Made by a program: the position numbers and the translations under genes. A DNA stretch of 64,000 bases from Corynebacterium mastitidis DSM 44356 (GTDB lineage Bacteria; Actinomycetota; Actinomycetes; Mycobacteriales; Mycobacteriaceae): assembly GCF_000375365.1 (NCBI RefSeq), contig NZ_AQXB01000009.1, forward strand, positions 1 through 64,000, written 5' to 3'. The notes under the pieces are model-generated. The model saw only the letters and a program-made list of their open reading frames with translations. It was not told the DNA's origin and searched no databases. Below are positions 23,572-32,854 of this stretch, in pieces. Position 1 is the first letter of the stretch. Each line of letters starts with the position of its first letter.

Positions 23572-24030
23572 ATGACGCTCAACATAGGAGACACCGCCCC
23601 CGAGTTCTCGCTCATCGACGACCACGGCGCCACCGTATCCCTCAAGGACTACGCCGGGAAGCGGGTGATCGTGTACTTTTACCCGCGCGCCAACACCCCC
23701 GGCTGCACCAAGGAGGCCTGCGACTTCCGCGATAGCCTGGAGCAGCTCAACGGCATGGACATCGCGGTGCTGGGCATCTCCCCCGATACCCCCGAGAAGC
23801 TCGCCGCCTTCCGCGAGGACCACCACCTGACCTTCCCGCTGCTCTCCGACCCGGACAAGACCGTGATGAAGGCCTACGGCGCCTTCGGGGAGAAGAAGAA
23901 CTACAGGCGCGTGGTGGAGGGCGTGATCCGCTCCACCTTCCTGATCGAGCCGGACGGCACCGTGGGCGTGGCCAAGTACAACGTCAAGGCCACCGGGCAC
24001 GTGGCGCGGTTCCTCCGGGACCTGGGGTAG
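23572..24030 (+). CDS. bcp: Thiol peroxidase, BCP/PrxQ type
   Basis: 152 residues. Peroxidatic Cys45 and resolving Cys50 in PRANTPGCTKEACDFRD, then GISPDTPEKLAAFREDHHLT and RSTFLIEPDG. It reduces hydroperoxides with thioredoxin. Divergent from the DsbA-like gene with a 43-base gap. Confidence 0.92.
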   Translation: MTLNIGDTAPEFSLIDDHGATVSLKDYAGKRVIVYFYPRANTPGCTKEACDFRDSLEQLNGMDIAVLGISPDTPEKLAAFREDHHLTFPLLSDPDKTVMKAYGAFGEKKNYRRVVEGVIRSTFLIEPDGTVGVAKYNVKATGHVARFLRDLG

Positions 24031-24033
24031 GCC

Positions 24034-25185
24034 CTACTCCACCCGCCGCCCCCGGCCGTCAAAGACGTGCACGGTGGGATCGGCGCCCAGCACCAGGGAG
24101 CACTCGCCGCCCACCGGCAGCTCCGCCCGGCCCTCCGCCCGCACGGCCACCGGCTCGTCTACCCCCTCCGCCTTCAGGAAGGCGTAGGACTCGTAGCCGA
24201 GGTGCTCCACGTGCTGCACCCGCGCGGCCAGCCCCTCCCCCGGCGCGCCCAGCGCCAGGTCCTCGGGGCGGATGCCCACGGCAAGCCCCCGCGCCGCCCG
24301 GCCTCCCTCCGCGCCCGGAGCCCCAGCAACCTCCGCCGCCCCCACGGCCCCAGCAGCGCCGGCCCCCGCATTCACCGCCGCCGCGCGCTGCCCGGCGGCC
24401 AGCGGCAGGCGCAGGCCGCCGATAAAGGCGCCGTCGCCGGTGACCTCGGCCCGGAAGAAGTTCATGGCCGGGGAGCCGATGAAGCCCGCCACGAAAGCGT
24501 TGGCAGGGCGCTCGTAGATCTCCCTCGGGGAGGCCACCTGCTGGAGCAGCCCGTCCTTGAGCACCGCCACCCGGTCCCCCATCGTCATGGCCTCCACCTG
24601 GTCGTGCGTCACGTACACCGTGGTGGTGCCCAGCCGCTTCTGCAGCGCGGAGATCTGCCCCCGGGTGGATACGCGCAGCTTGGCGTCCAGGTTGGAGAGC
24701 GGCTCGTCCATGCAGAACACCGCGGGCTCACGCACGATGGCGCGCCCCATGGCCACGCGCTGGCGCTGCCCGCCGGAGAGGTTGGCGGGCTTGCGGTCCA
24801 GCAGCGATTCCAGTTGGAGGATTCCGGCGGCCTCCCGCACCTTGGCGGCGATGGTGGCCTTGTCCACGCCCTGGTTGCGCAGCGCGAAGCCCATGTTCTG
24901 GGCCACCGTCATGTTGGGGTACAGGGCGTAGTTTTGAAAGACCATCGCCACGTTGCGCTCGGCGGGCGAGACCCCGGTGACGTCGCGGCCATCGATGGTG
25001 ATGTGGCCGCGATCCGTGGGTTCCAGCCCGGCGAGCATCCGCAGGCTCGTGGACTTTCCGCACCCGGAGGGGCCCACGAGGACGAGGAACTCCCCGTCCG
25101 CGATGTCGAGGTCCAGGCCGTCCACGGCCGGGGTGGCGGACTTGCCGTAGTAGCGGCTGACGCCCTCGTAGGTTACTCGTGCCAT
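24034..25185 (-). CDS. ugpC: ABC transporter ATPase, UgpC/MsmK type
   Basis: 383 residues. Walker A GPSGCGKST, signature LSGGQRQR, Walker B VFCMDEP and the H-loop YVTHDQ are intact; the C-terminal regulatory OB region (VGIRPEDL) follows. A low-complexity Ala/Gly/Glu insert lies at about 265-300. It is the last gene of a four-gene importer operon in the order permease, permease, binding protein, ATPase, the order I recall for corynebacterial ugpAEBC. The glycerol-3-phosphate assignment is by order and family, not proven. Confidence 0.82.
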   Translation of the reverse strand: MARVTYEGVSRYYGKSATPAVDGLDLDIADGEFLVLVGPSGCGKSTSLRMLAGLEPTDRGHITIDGRDVTGVSPAERNVAMVFQNYALYPNMTVAQNMGFALRNQGVDKATIAAKVREAAGILQLESLLDRKPANLSGGQRQRVAMGRAIVREPAVFCMDEPLSNLDAKLRVSTRGQISALQKRLGTTTVYVTHDQVEAMTMGDRVAVLKDGLLQQVASPREIYERPANAFVAGFIGSPAMNFFRAEVTGDGAFIGGLRLPLAAGQRAAAVNAGAGAAGAVGAAEVAGAPGAEGGRAARGLAVGIRPEDLALGAPGEGLAARVQHVEHLGYESYAFLKAEGVDEPVAVRAEGRAELPVGGECSLVLGADPTVHVFDGRGRRVE

Positions 25186-25197
25186 GGGGTTTGCCTC

Positions 25198-26541
25198 CTA
25201 GATGAGTGGTTTGACCTGGTTTTCGTAGATGCGGCTCATGATGTTGTTCAGGTTGCCCATCACTACCTCCACGTCCCTGCGCCCGGTGGCCACCATCTCC
25301 AGGGAGCCTCCGATGCGCGGGTCGGCCCCGGGCAGCGCCACGCGCGCGTTGTCCTGGGGGCGGGTGTGGGCCAGCTGGTCCACGGCGGTGCGGAAGTTGG
25401 GGTTGCGGGCCATGAACTCCTGCTGCTCGGGGTCCTCCACCCCCGTGGTGCGCACCGGCATGTAACCCACGTTGCGGGACCAGTAGGCGGTGTTCTCCTT
25501 GTTGGTGATGAAGTCGATGAACTGCGCGGCCGCGATCTTGCGCTTTTCCGGCAGGTTGCGCGGGATCGCCAGGCCCGCGCCCCCGGTGGGGCAGCCGCCC
25601 TCGCCCCGGGGGTTGGGCAGGGGCGCGGTGCCGTACTCGAAGCGCGCCTGCTTGTCGACGCCGCTGAGGTCGCCCGTGGAGAGCACGCCGCTGGCGCAGC
25701 GCCCGGAGGAGAAGTCCACGGCCAGGTCCGTGGCGATGGCGGACCACCCCGCCTCGGGGTCGGTGGCCTCCTGGAACCAGCGCACCGCGGCGAGGGTTTC
25801 CGGGGAGGTCAGGCGCAGGTCCCAGCCGTGGGAGTAGGCGCCGCCCATCGTCCACAGGGGCCCGGCGAAGGTCCAGGAGAGGTTGTTCGCGGCGTTGTAC
25901 CAGCCCAGGGGGCGCTGCCTGGGGTTTCGCTCCCGCAGCGCCTGGCCCCACTGGGCCATCTCCTCCCAGCTCTCGGGCCCGCGATGCGGCAGCCCGGCCC
26001 GCTCCCAGGATTCCTTGTTGTAGTAGAAGAGCGGCGTGGAGCGAGCGTAGGGGAAGGCAAAGTAGCGGTCCCCGATGCGGTAGTCCTCGTACAGGGAGGT
26101 CACGTAGGTGGAGGGGTCTATCCCCGCCTTATCCACGATCTCGGAGACCGGGGTGATCTGGTCGTTGAGGGCAAAATTGTACCACCAGACATCGGATAGC
26201 ACCACCACGTCGGGCACATCCGTGCCGGTCAGCGCGGCGTTGAGCTTGTTGGCCACCTCGGCGTAGTCTTTTCCGGCGTCCACCAGGTTGATGCGCACAT
26301 CCGGGCGGTGCGCCTCCCAGCGGCGGATCAGCTCCAGCTCGTGCTCCTTGGAGGAGCCGGGGTGGTTGGACCACCAGGTCAGGGAGGTCACGGGGAGGCC
26401 GTCGTCGGCGGTGTTGTCCCTGCCCGCCGTGGCCCCGGTGCCCGCGCACCCGGCGAGGGCCCCGGTCCCGGCCAGGGCGAGCCCGACTAGGGAGAGAAAG
26501 GAGCGGCGGTTCATGCCGGTTCGTGGCGTTGCGTGCGTCAT
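25198..26541 (-). CDS. ugpB: ABC transporter substrate-binding lipoprotein, probably sn-glycerol-3-phosphate
   Basis: 447 residues. The N-terminus has a twin-arginine motif (NRRSFLSLVG) and lipobox LAGC. The body is a class 1 extracellular solute-binding protein: VTSLTWWSNHPGSSKEHELE, FAFPYARSTPLFYYNK, NKENTAYWSRNVGYMPVRTT, and a C-terminus NLNNIMSRIYENQVKPLI that resembles UgpB. A start at 26514 is possible but would keep the same signal. Confidence 0.78.
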   Translation of the reverse strand: MTHATPRTGMNRRSFLSLVGLALAGTGALAGCAGTGATAGRDNTADDGLPVTSLTWWSNHPGSSKEHELELIRRWEAHRPDVRINLVDAGKDYAEVANKLNAALTGTDVPDVVVLSDVWWYNFALNDQITPVSEIVDKAGIDPSTYVTSLYEDYRIGDRYFAFPYARSTPLFYYNKESWERAGLPHRGPESWEEMAQWGQALRERNPRQRPLGWYNAANNLSWTFAGPLWTMGGAYSHGWDLRLTSPETLAAVRWFQEATDPEAGWSAIATDLAVDFSSGRCASGVLSTGDLSGVDKQARFEYGTAPLPNPRGEGGCPTGGAGLAIPRNLPEKRKIAAAQFIDFITNKENTAYWSRNVGYMPVRTTGVEDPEQQEFMARNPNFRTAVDQLAHTRPQDNARVALPGADPRIGGSLEMVATGRRDVEVVMGNLNNIMSRIYENQVKPLI

Positions 26542-26544
26542 GGT

Positions 26545-27459
26545 CTATCCCTTCACCGCGCCCGTGGTCAGGCCCTTGATCATGTACTTTTGCAGGGCCA
26601 GGAAGATCAGCAGCACGGGGATGATCGTGAGCACCGTGGCCGCCATCACCGGGCCCCAGTTGGAGACGCCGTCGTTGTTTTGCAGCATGGTCAGGCCCAC
26701 CTGCAGCGGGGCCACCTCGGCGGTATCGGCCATGAGGAAGGGCCACAGGTACTGGTTCCACTCGTTGACCAGGGTGATCACGGAGAAGGCCACCAGCGTG
26801 GGCATGGAGATGGGCAGCAGCACGCGGGTGAGCAGCCGGATGGGGCCCGCCCCGTCCATGCGCGCGGCCTCCACCAGCTCGTGGGGCAGGGAGAGGAAGT
26901 GATTGCGCATGAGGAAGGTGCCAAAGGCCACCCCGGCGAGCGGGACGATGATGCCCTGGAAGGTGTTGCGCCAGCCCAGGGCGTTGACCAGCGCGTAGTT
27001 AGAGATCACCGTGATCTCGCTGGGCACCATGAGCGCGGAGATCACCACGAGGAACACGAGGTTGCGGCCCGGGAAGCGCAGGATGGCCAGGGCGTAGGCG
27101 GAGAGCACGCCGAGCACGATCTTGAGCAGGCACAGGAAGAACGTGATGATCACGGAGTTGCGCAGGTACCGCCAGAAGGGCACGCGCGTGGTGGCCTCCC
27201 GGTAGTTCTCCGGGTACCAGGTGGGTGGCAGCCAGGAGACGGGGTCCGTGTAAATATCCGCGCGGTGCTTCAGGGAGGTCATGAGTATCCAGAAGAGCGG
27301 GACGCCGATGATGAGCAGCACCAGGGCGATGCCCAGGTATCCGGCGGCGAGCCGCCAGCGGGAGGGCCCCTCGGGGCTTCTCGACGCCCCCGCTGACCGT
27401 GTCGTCTCGGCCGTCCCTGCGGCGCGTGCGGCGCGCGGCGCCGCGTGCGAGGTTGCCAT
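26545..27459 (-). CDS. ugpE: ABC transporter permease, UgpE-like
   Basis: 304 residues with about six membrane spans. The EAA loop is ELVEAARMDGAGPIRLLTRV, the contact site for the ATPase. It begins at the stop of the upstream permease gene (one-base overlap). Carbohydrate uptake CUT1 family. Confidence 0.82.
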   Translation of the reverse strand: MATSHAAPRAARAAGTAETTRSAGASRSPEGPSRWRLAAGYLGIALVLLIIGVPLFWILMTSLKHRADIYTDPVSWLPPTWYPENYREATTRVPFWRYLRNSVIITFFLCLLKIVLGVLSAYALAILRFPGRNLVFLVVISALMVPSEITVISNYALVNALGWRNTFQGIIVPLAGVAFGTFLMRNHFLSLPHELVEAARMDGAGPIRLLTRVLLPISMPTLVAFSVITLVNEWNQYLWPFLMADTAEVAPLQVGLTMLQNNDGVSNWGPVMAATVLTIIPVLLIFLALQKYMIKGLTTGAVKG

Positions 27460-28430
27460 TATTTATTCCTCCCCTTGTCCATGTACCGCACCTGCACGAG
27501 GGTGATCCCCAGCAGGATGAGGAACAGCACGGTGGCCACGGTGGCACCGTAGCCCGCACGGAAGTTCACAAAGGTTTCCTGATACACCTGGTACACCAGG
27601 GTGGTGGTCCCCTCGATCTGGGGCCCGCCCCGCGTCATCACGTTGATGAGGTCGAACACCTGCACCGAGTTGAGCGTGACGGTGATGGAGAGGAAGAAGG
27701 TGGTGGGGCGAAGCTGCGGCAGAGTGACCCTGGTCAGGCGCGTCCACCAGCCCGCGCCGTCGATGGCCGCCGCCTCGTCGAGGTCCTTGCTCAGCCCCTG
27801 GAGCGCCGCCAGGTAGATCACAAAGGTGTAGCCCAGGTTTTTCCACACGAAGGTGGTGGTGACCATGAACATCGCCCAGCCCGGCACCTGGTAGAAGTCC
27901 GGGCTGTCTATTCCCCACCACCCCAGCACGGCCTGGATCAGGCCAAAGGAGGGGTCGAAGATGAATTGGAAGGCCACTCCGATGGCCGCCCCGGAGATGG
28001 CAAAGGGGGCAAAGACCACGGATCGGGCGATGTTTCTGCCCCTAAGTTTTTGATCCAGGAGCATGGCCAGCCCCAGGCCCAGCACCATCGAGCCGACCAC
28101 CGCGCAGAACGTGAAGGTCACGGTGTTGAGCAGGATGGTTTTTGTATCGTCCCGGCTCAGCCACTCGGCGTAGTTGTCCAGGCCGATGAACTGCGCGGTG
28201 GGGCTGGAGATGTTCCAGGCGTACAGGGAAAGCCGGATGTTATCCACCAGCGGGCGGTAGGTGAATATCCCGAGCAGGACGAGGTTCGGGGCCAGCAGGG
28301 CCAGCGCCACGAGCGCCTCCCGCCGCCGGGACGCGCCCCCCGACCTATACCTATGCCGGGGCTTTGATCCCGCCGTGGCCCGCGCCGACGCCCCGGGGCC
28401 GGGCGCGGTCTCAACTCTCGAAGGTGTCAC
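27459..28430 (-). CDS. ugpA: ABC transporter permease, UgpA-like
   Basis: 323 residues from GTG 28430. Six spans after a basic N-terminal tail; EAA loop DLDEAAAIDGAGWWTRLTRV. It is the first gene of the importer operon. GGAGGAG lies sixteen bases upstream of GTG, while a nine-codon mini-frame begins at ATG 28441 closer to that site (see rejected list). Confidence 0.82.
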   Translation of the reverse strand: MTPSRVETAPGPGASARATAGSKPRHRYRSGGASRRREALVALALLAPNLVLLGIFTYRPLVDNIRLSLYAWNISSPTAQFIGLDNYAEWLSRDDTKTILLNTVTFTFCAVVGSMVLGLGLAMLLDQKLRGRNIARSVVFAPFAISGAAIGVAFQFIFDPSFGLIQAVLGWWGIDSPDFYQVPGWAMFMVTTTFVWKNLGYTFVIYLAALQGLSKDLDEAAAIDGAGWWTRLTRVTLPQLRPTTFFLSITVTLNSVQVFDLINVMTRGGPQIEGTTTLVYQVYQETFVNFRAGYGATVATVLFLILLGITLVQVRYMDKGRNK

Positions 28431-28441
28431 GAGGAACCATG

Positions 28442-28854
28442 GTTACTCCTCCGGGTGAACGCACGGCGTCCTCGAGGTGAACATCAGCGGTACCTTTGGC
28501 AAACCTCGGTGAATCCCGCCCTCCCCCGGCCCGGTGCGGGGGTGATGTCAGAGCAGGATCCCCCTCCCCGAGGTCGTATCACGACAGTCATCATACGCCC
28601 ATACCTTAACCGCCATTGCGCCAGCATAGGGGCGGCCGTATCACGTCCGACGAGCAGACAAAAACCCTCACCCCGGGCGTTTTCCGCGCAATCCGAAAAT
28701 CCCCCCACTCCGCCGTGGGGTGAGGTAATACCTTTCTTTTTTATCACCCAATAAGAAAAATGTAGACACGCCCAATGACGTGCCCTAACATCGCTATGCA
28801 ACAAACAAAATAATCCGCCAAACAAAAAGGCGGACACGCAAATAAGGAGAAAAC
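28442..28854. other. Intergenic control region between ugpA and CAP-domain gene
   Basis: Divergent spacer of about 410 bases, so it should hold both promoters. A hairpin CCCCAC-N6-GTGGGG with TTTCTTTTTT after it lies at 28707-28741. A hairpin CCGCC/GGCGG at 28816-28834 sits in the likely leader of the plus-strand gene. No convincing gene. Confidence 0.5.
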
Positions 28855-29379
28855 ATGGAGACTTCCACCGCCGCCCAGACCGCCCTTGGTGCCACCGCGC
28901 TCGCCGCAGGCGTGGCCGCCGCTGCGGCGCCCGCGGCCAGCGCGGACATCGCAGACATCTCGGAGGAGCTGACCGCCAGCGCGGACGTGGAGATCGTGTC
29001 CGAATCCCACGAGTTCACCGAGTCCGCCGGGGCCTCCGAGGCCGCCGAGGAGAACGACGCCCAGGAGATCGTGGATAAGACCAATGACATCCGCGCCGCC
29101 CACGGGCTCGGCGAGCTTACCCCCAGCGAGGAGCTTACCGAGGGGTCCGAGCAGTGGGCGCAGGTGATGAGCTCCACCAACACCGTGGAGCACGCCGAGG
29201 GGGACTTTGGCGAGAACCTGCACTGGGCCAGCCAGAAGGTTCCCACGGATGAGGTGGTGCAGGACTGGATGGACTCCCCGGATCACCGCACCAACATCCT
29301 CGACCCGGAGGCCACCGAGATCGGCGCCGGGGTGGTGCACGACTCCAACGGTATGCACTCCGTGCAGCGCTTTATCTAG
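28855..29379 (+). CDS. CAP/SCP domain secreted protein
   Basis: 174 residues with strong ribosome binding site AAGGAG. An Ala-rich hydrophobic start ends in ASA, a likely signal peptidase site, but the first 30 residues carry no Lys or Arg, unusual for an export signal. After an acidic region comes a short CAP domain: EIVDKTNDIRAAHGLGELTP, HAEGDFGENLHWAS, VQDWMDSPDHRTNILDPEAT. Several conserved CAP His and Glu residues are visible. Function in corynebacteria unknown. Confidence 0.78.
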   Translation: METSTAAQTALGATALAAGVAAAAAPAASADIADISEELTASADVEIVSESHEFTESAGASEAAEENDAQEIVDKTNDIRAAHGLGELTPSEELTEGSEQWAQVMSSTNTVEHAEGDFGENLHWASQKVPTDEVVQDWMDSPDHRTNILDPEATEIGAGVVHDSNGMHSVQRFI

Positions 29380-29621
29380 CCACATCCCACCCTCCCCCAG
29401 GGGCCGCCGCCGCGCACAGCGTGGTGGCGGCCCTTTTTGCGCCTCCACCCCGCCCCACCCACACACGGTAAAAAACCAAGCGGTCTACTTAGATTCGGCA
29501 GCGCAGCGGGGTGGGCGGAGGAGGATGAAAAATAATCGCAGACAGCCTTGTCCACTCCATCCGCCGTGTGTAGTCTTGGTGCTCAACAAACATCGTCACG
29601 AGACCTTCGTAAGGAGCACCC

Positions 29622-30170
29622 ATGTCCGATCTGACCCCGCGCCACAAGGACGGCGAGGCCCTGGAGCCGATCGACGCCCAGAAGCTCTCCGAGCTGGCGC
29701 AGAAGAACATCGACAACCCCGAGGGCGGCCGCAAGAAGATCCGCACCCACACCGAGGCGGACGGACTCTTCCGCAACTACACCCAGGTGCGCGACCTCTC
29801 CCCGGTGCTCGTGGCCGAGCCGCCGCAGCTCCTGGGCGATAACTCCGCCCCGAACCCCACCGAGGTGGCCCAGGCGGCGCTGGCCGCCTGCATCTCCGTG
29901 GGCATCCAGGCCATCGCCACCCACCGGGGCGTGACGCTGACCAAGATCGCCATCGACATCGAGTCCGACATCGACATCTCCCCCACCTGGGGCACCGGCG
30001 ACCTCGGGGAGCACAAGCGCCCCGGCGTGTCCGACGTGCACGTCAAGATCGACCTCGAGGGCGACGCCGACCGCGCCACCCTCGACCAGATCCAGAAGGA
30101 CGCCATCGTCTGGTCCCCCGTGGTGAACACCTACACCCGGCCCGCCAACCTCACCTCGGAGCTGATATGA
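29622..30170 (+). CDS. OsmC family protein
   Basis: 182 residues, ribosome binding site AAGGAG. The fold is recognised by LAEPP-like and APNPTEVAQAALAACISVGI, where the single Cys of the OsmC core lies, then ATHRGVTLTKIAIDIESDID. OsmC proteins act on organic hydroperoxides using two cysteines; here only the second is clear, so a peroxidase role is uncertain. It overlaps the next gene by four bases. Confidence 0.8.
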   Translation: MSDLTPRHKDGEALEPIDAQKLSELAQKNIDNPEGGRKKIRTHTEADGLFRNYTQVRDLSPVLVAEPPQLLGDNSAPNPTEVAQAALAACISVGIQAIATHRGVTLTKIAIDIESDIDISPTWGTGDLGEHKRPGVSDVHVKIDLEGDADRATLDQIQKDAIVWSPVVNTYTRPANLTSELI

Positions 30171-31210
30171 GCGCCCTGACCGCCGCCGACCTGCCCCAGG
30201 ACCTGCGCGAGACCGTAGCGGGCAACGCCAAGGACGTGGATAAGGGCACCCTGGACGCCCGCTACGTGCTGCCCCTGCTGGGCGAGCGCGGGCTGATCGG
30301 CACCGGCGTGCGCGACTCCGCCCGCACCATCCGGGCGCTGTCCACCGAGGACCTCTCCGCCGGCTTCACGCTGTGGGCCACGCGCTGCACGCTGCTGTAC
30401 CTGGAGACGGCGGGCACCGAGTACGCGCTCTCCCTGACCGATAAGCTCCGCTCCGGCGAGCGCCCCGGCGTCTCCGGCATGGCGGGCTCCTTCAAGGACT
30501 TCTCCGGCGCCGGGGAGATCGCGCTGCGCGCCGAGAAGGAGGAGGGCGGCTACCGCGTCAACGGCAAGCTGAACTGGGCCTCCAACCTCTACCCGGACGC
30601 CGTGGCCGTCACCGGCGCCAAGACCGCCGAGGGGCACCGCCTGCTCTTTGCCTTCGAGGCGGGCCACGAGGGCGTGACCTTTGGCACCCCCTTCGGGCTG
30701 CTGGGCCTCAACGCCACGGCCTCGGCCTGGGTGGAGTTCCAGGACGTGTTCATCCCCGCCGAGCAGGTGCTCACCGAGGACTTCGTCAGCTTCATGCCGC
30801 GGATTCGCCCGCCCTTCGTGCTCTTCCAGATCGCGGAGTGCCTGGGCGTGGCGGAGGCCTCCGCGCAGGCCGCCGCCGAGCGCCTCACCGGCCTCAACGC
30901 CACCTTCGCAGAGGATCACGCGGCCGTGCGCGCCAGGATCAAGGACGCCATCGCCCGCCACGAGGATCTCCTGGCCCGCATCGACGCCGGGGAGAAGGCC
31001 ACCCCCGCCGAGCTGCTTCAGTTGCGTCTCGACGCCGCCCAGGCCGCCGTGGAGGCCGCCAACATCGAGGTGCGCGTGGCCGGGGGCGCGGGCTACGCCA
31101 AGAGCTCCCCCACCTCCCGCCGCTACCGCGAGGCCTCCTTCATCCCCGTGCAATCTCCCTCCGAGGCACAACTGCGCTGGGAGCTGGAGCGGGCGCGCAA
31201 GAGCGCCTGA
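30167..31210 (+). CDS. Acyl-CoA dehydrogenase-like protein
   Basis: 347 residues. Segments VSGMAGSFKDFSGAGEIALR, GYRVNGKLNWASNLYPDAVA, FGLLGLNATASAWVEFQDVF and the helical C-terminus fit the acyl-CoA dehydrogenase superfamily, closer to flavin monooxygenase-like members than to true beta-oxidation enzymes. It is shorter than the usual 380. Translationally coupled to the OsmC gene, so the two likely act together. Confidence 0.75.
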   Translation: MSALTAADLPQDLRETVAGNAKDVDKGTLDARYVLPLLGERGLIGTGVRDSARTIRALSTEDLSAGFTLWATRCTLLYLETAGTEYALSLTDKLRSGERPGVSGMAGSFKDFSGAGEIALRAEKEEGGYRVNGKLNWASNLYPDAVAVTGAKTAEGHRLLFAFEAGHEGVTFGTPFGLLGLNATASAWVEFQDVFIPAEQVLTEDFVSFMPRIRPPFVLFQIAECLGVAEASAQAAAERLTGLNATFAEDHAAVRARIKDAIARHEDLLARIDAGEKATPAELLQLRLDAAQAAVEAANIEVRVAGGAGYAKSSPTSRRYREASFIPVQSPSEAQLRWELERARKSA

Positions 31211-31223
31211 GGCAAACACCCTC

Positions 31224-31262
31224 AGCAAAGAGCGGCCGATAGCCTCGGCCGCTCTTTGCTTT
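31224..31262. terminator. Strong intrinsic terminator
   Basis: A 16-bp perfect stem, AGCAAAGAGCGGCCGA (31224-31239) and its complement (31245-31260), loop TAGCC, followed by TT. It ends the OsmC-dehydrogenase operon. Confidence 0.85.
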
Positions 31263-31320
31263 GCCCGCACCCCACCCGGGTCCCCGAGGCGCGGCGTCGC
31301 GCGCTGTTACCCTGGGCACC

Positions 31321-31518
31321 ATGACCGCGTCGCTTATCATGCTGCTGATAGTCATCGCCCTGCCGCTTGCGGCCCTCGCGTTCCTTGTCTCCGACGCCAG
31401 GCCGGGGTCGGAGACGGCGCTCTGGGCGTTGGTGATCGTGGCCGTGCCCTTCCTGGGGCCCGTTATTTATCTGCTGTGGCGCGCCAAAGGCAAGAGCGAA
31501 AGAAAAGAACGAGTCTAG
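31321..31518 (+). CDS. Small membrane protein, PLDc_N-like (copy 1)
   Basis: 65 residues: two hydrophobic segments around DARPGSETALWALVIVAVPF then LGPVIYLLWR. This pattern is that of the short PLD nuclease N-terminal-like membrane proteins. A related gene follows ten bases downstream, so the two are a tandem duplication. Confidence 0.7.
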   Translation: MTASLIMLLIVIALPLAALAFLVSDARPGSETALWALVIVAVPFLGPVIYLLWRAKGKSERKERV

Positions 31519-31527
31519 GAGAACGCC

Positions 31528-31764
31528 ATGCCCAACATAGGAATCACCGAATTACTTCTTCTCCTCCCCCTCCTGGCCGCCGTCGTCCTTCCCATCGTGG
31601 CCCTCGTGGTCCTCTTCCGGGATAAGCGGCCCGGATCGGAGACCGCGATCTGGGCGCTGGTCATCCTCGTGGCCACCTACCTGGGCCCCATCGTCTACCT
31701 GGTGTGGCGCACCAGGGAACGCCCCCGCCCCGGCGACCCCGGCACCGCCGCGCCGACCGCCTGA
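31528..31764 (+). CDS. Small membrane protein, PLDc_N-like (copy 2)
   Basis: 78 residues, with AGGAG upstream. The central segment KRPGSETAIWALVILVATYL plus LGPIVYLVWR nearly repeats copy 1 (ARPGSETALWALVIVAVPFL). The N-terminal span is different and the tail is Pro-rich. Function unknown. Confidence 0.72.
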   Translation: MPNIGITELLLLLPLLAAVVLPIVALVVLFRDKRPGSETAIWALVILVATYLGPIVYLVWRTRERPRPGDPGTAAPTA

Positions 31765-31771
31765 ATAAGAG

Positions 31772-31853
<82 letters not shown>

Positions 31854-31939
31854 GCGCAAGCGGTAACTATACCACGGGCCCGCACGCCCGCCCGGCACCG
31901 CTTGGCCGCCGCCCCGGCCCGGCGGGTACCCTGGATCGC

Positions 31940-32374
31940 ATGAGTGCGCAGCAGCCCCGGCGCGCGCGGAAAAGGGTGCGCGCGTCCCACGTCGTCTTTC
32001 TGACCCTGGCCGTCCTCGCCACCCTGGCGCTGGCCTGGTGGCAGTGGACTCGCTTCCGCTCCGGTTCCGGCACCTTCCAGAACCTCGGCTACGCCCTGCA
32101 GTGGCCCGTGTTCGGGGCCTTCTTCGTGTACGCCTACCGCAAGTTCATGGAGTACGAGAACGAGAAGATCGACGCCGAGAACTCCGCCGACGATGCCGAC
32201 TTCCTGTATCAGCGCGACGTCGAGCGCTTCGGCGCCGCCCCCGCCGATCCCCTCGGGGAGGGCGCACCCCAGCGCCCCACTATCGACGTCGCGGAGTTCA
32301 ACGAGCGCAACAGGCCCCGGCGCGGCGGCAACGCGCTCGACGGCGTGCCGGATCGCCCCCGCAGTTCCCAGTAG
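31940..32374 (+). CDS. Membrane protein, actinobacterial conserved (LprD position)
   Basis: 144 residues from ATG 31940. After a basic start there are two hydrophobic segments (VVFLTLAVLATLALAWW and LGYALQWPVFGAFFVYAY) and a polar C-terminus. It holds the place of Mycobacterium Rv1343c, next to a DUF3817 gene, rdgB and rph. Function unknown. Confidence 0.7.
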   Translation: MSAQQPRRARKRVRASHVVFLTLAVLATLALAWWQWTRFRSGSGTFQNLGYALQWPVFGAFFVYAYRKFMEYENEKIDAENSADDADFLYQRDVERFGAAPADPLGEGAPQRPTIDVAEFNERNRPRRGGNALDGVPDRPRSSQ

Positions 32375-32389
32375 AAAGAAGGTCCCCCG

Positions 32390-32854
32390 ATGACGTCCCC
32401 GTCCCCCCAGCCCAAGGTCCACCCCGAGCGCCAGCGGCGCGTGAGCGTGGCGCTGGCGCTGTTCTCCATCGCCGCCTGGGTCACCGGCGTGTTCCTCCTG
32501 GCGCTGTGCGTGGTAATGAGTCTTAAATACCTCACCCCCGTGGACGTGCCCGCCGGGGCCAAGTACGTGGCCATCTTCCACGGCTGGGTGTATATCCTCT
32601 TCGTGCTCTCCGCCTTCAACCTGGGGCTCAAGGCCCGGTGGGAGCCCAAGACCTGGATCGTCACGGCCCTGGGCGGCGTGGTGCCCTTCCTGTCCTTCTT
32701 CGTGGAGCACCAGCGCCGGGAGGACACCGTGGGCCGCTTCGCGCTGGATCGCGCGGCGCTGCGCCGGATCACGGTGCGCCTGAGCCTCATCGTCGCGGGC
32801 GTGGTGGCGGCCCTGGCCGCCGTGGTGTTCCTACTGCTCGCCCTCTTCGGCTGA
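32390..32854 (+). CDS. DUF3817 family membrane protein
   Basis: 154 residues with about four membrane spans. The motif IFHGWVYILFVLSAFNLGLK with W..K.W.... and PFLSFFVEHQRRE is typical of DUF3817. Corresponds by position to mycobacterial Rv1342c. Its 3' end overlaps rdgB tail to tail by 24 bases. Confidence 0.82.
   Translation: MTSPSPQPKVHPERQRRVSVALALFSIAAWVTGVFLLALCVVMSLKYLTPVDVPAGAKYVAIFHGWVYILFVLSAFNLGLKARWEPKTWIVTALGGVVPFLSFFVEHQRREDTVGRFALDRAALRRITVRLSLIVAGVVAALAAVVFLLLALFG

Noticed and set aside
28412-28441. Nine-codon mini-frame starting ATG 28441 just before ugpA
   Set aside because: It is close to a good ribosome binding site and could be a leader peptide, but no regulatory codons or hairpins support it; kept only as a note.
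28455-28754. 99-codon plus-strand frame between ugpA and the CAP gene
   Set aside because: No ribosome binding site, no recognisable protein pattern, and it crosses a terminator-like hairpin.
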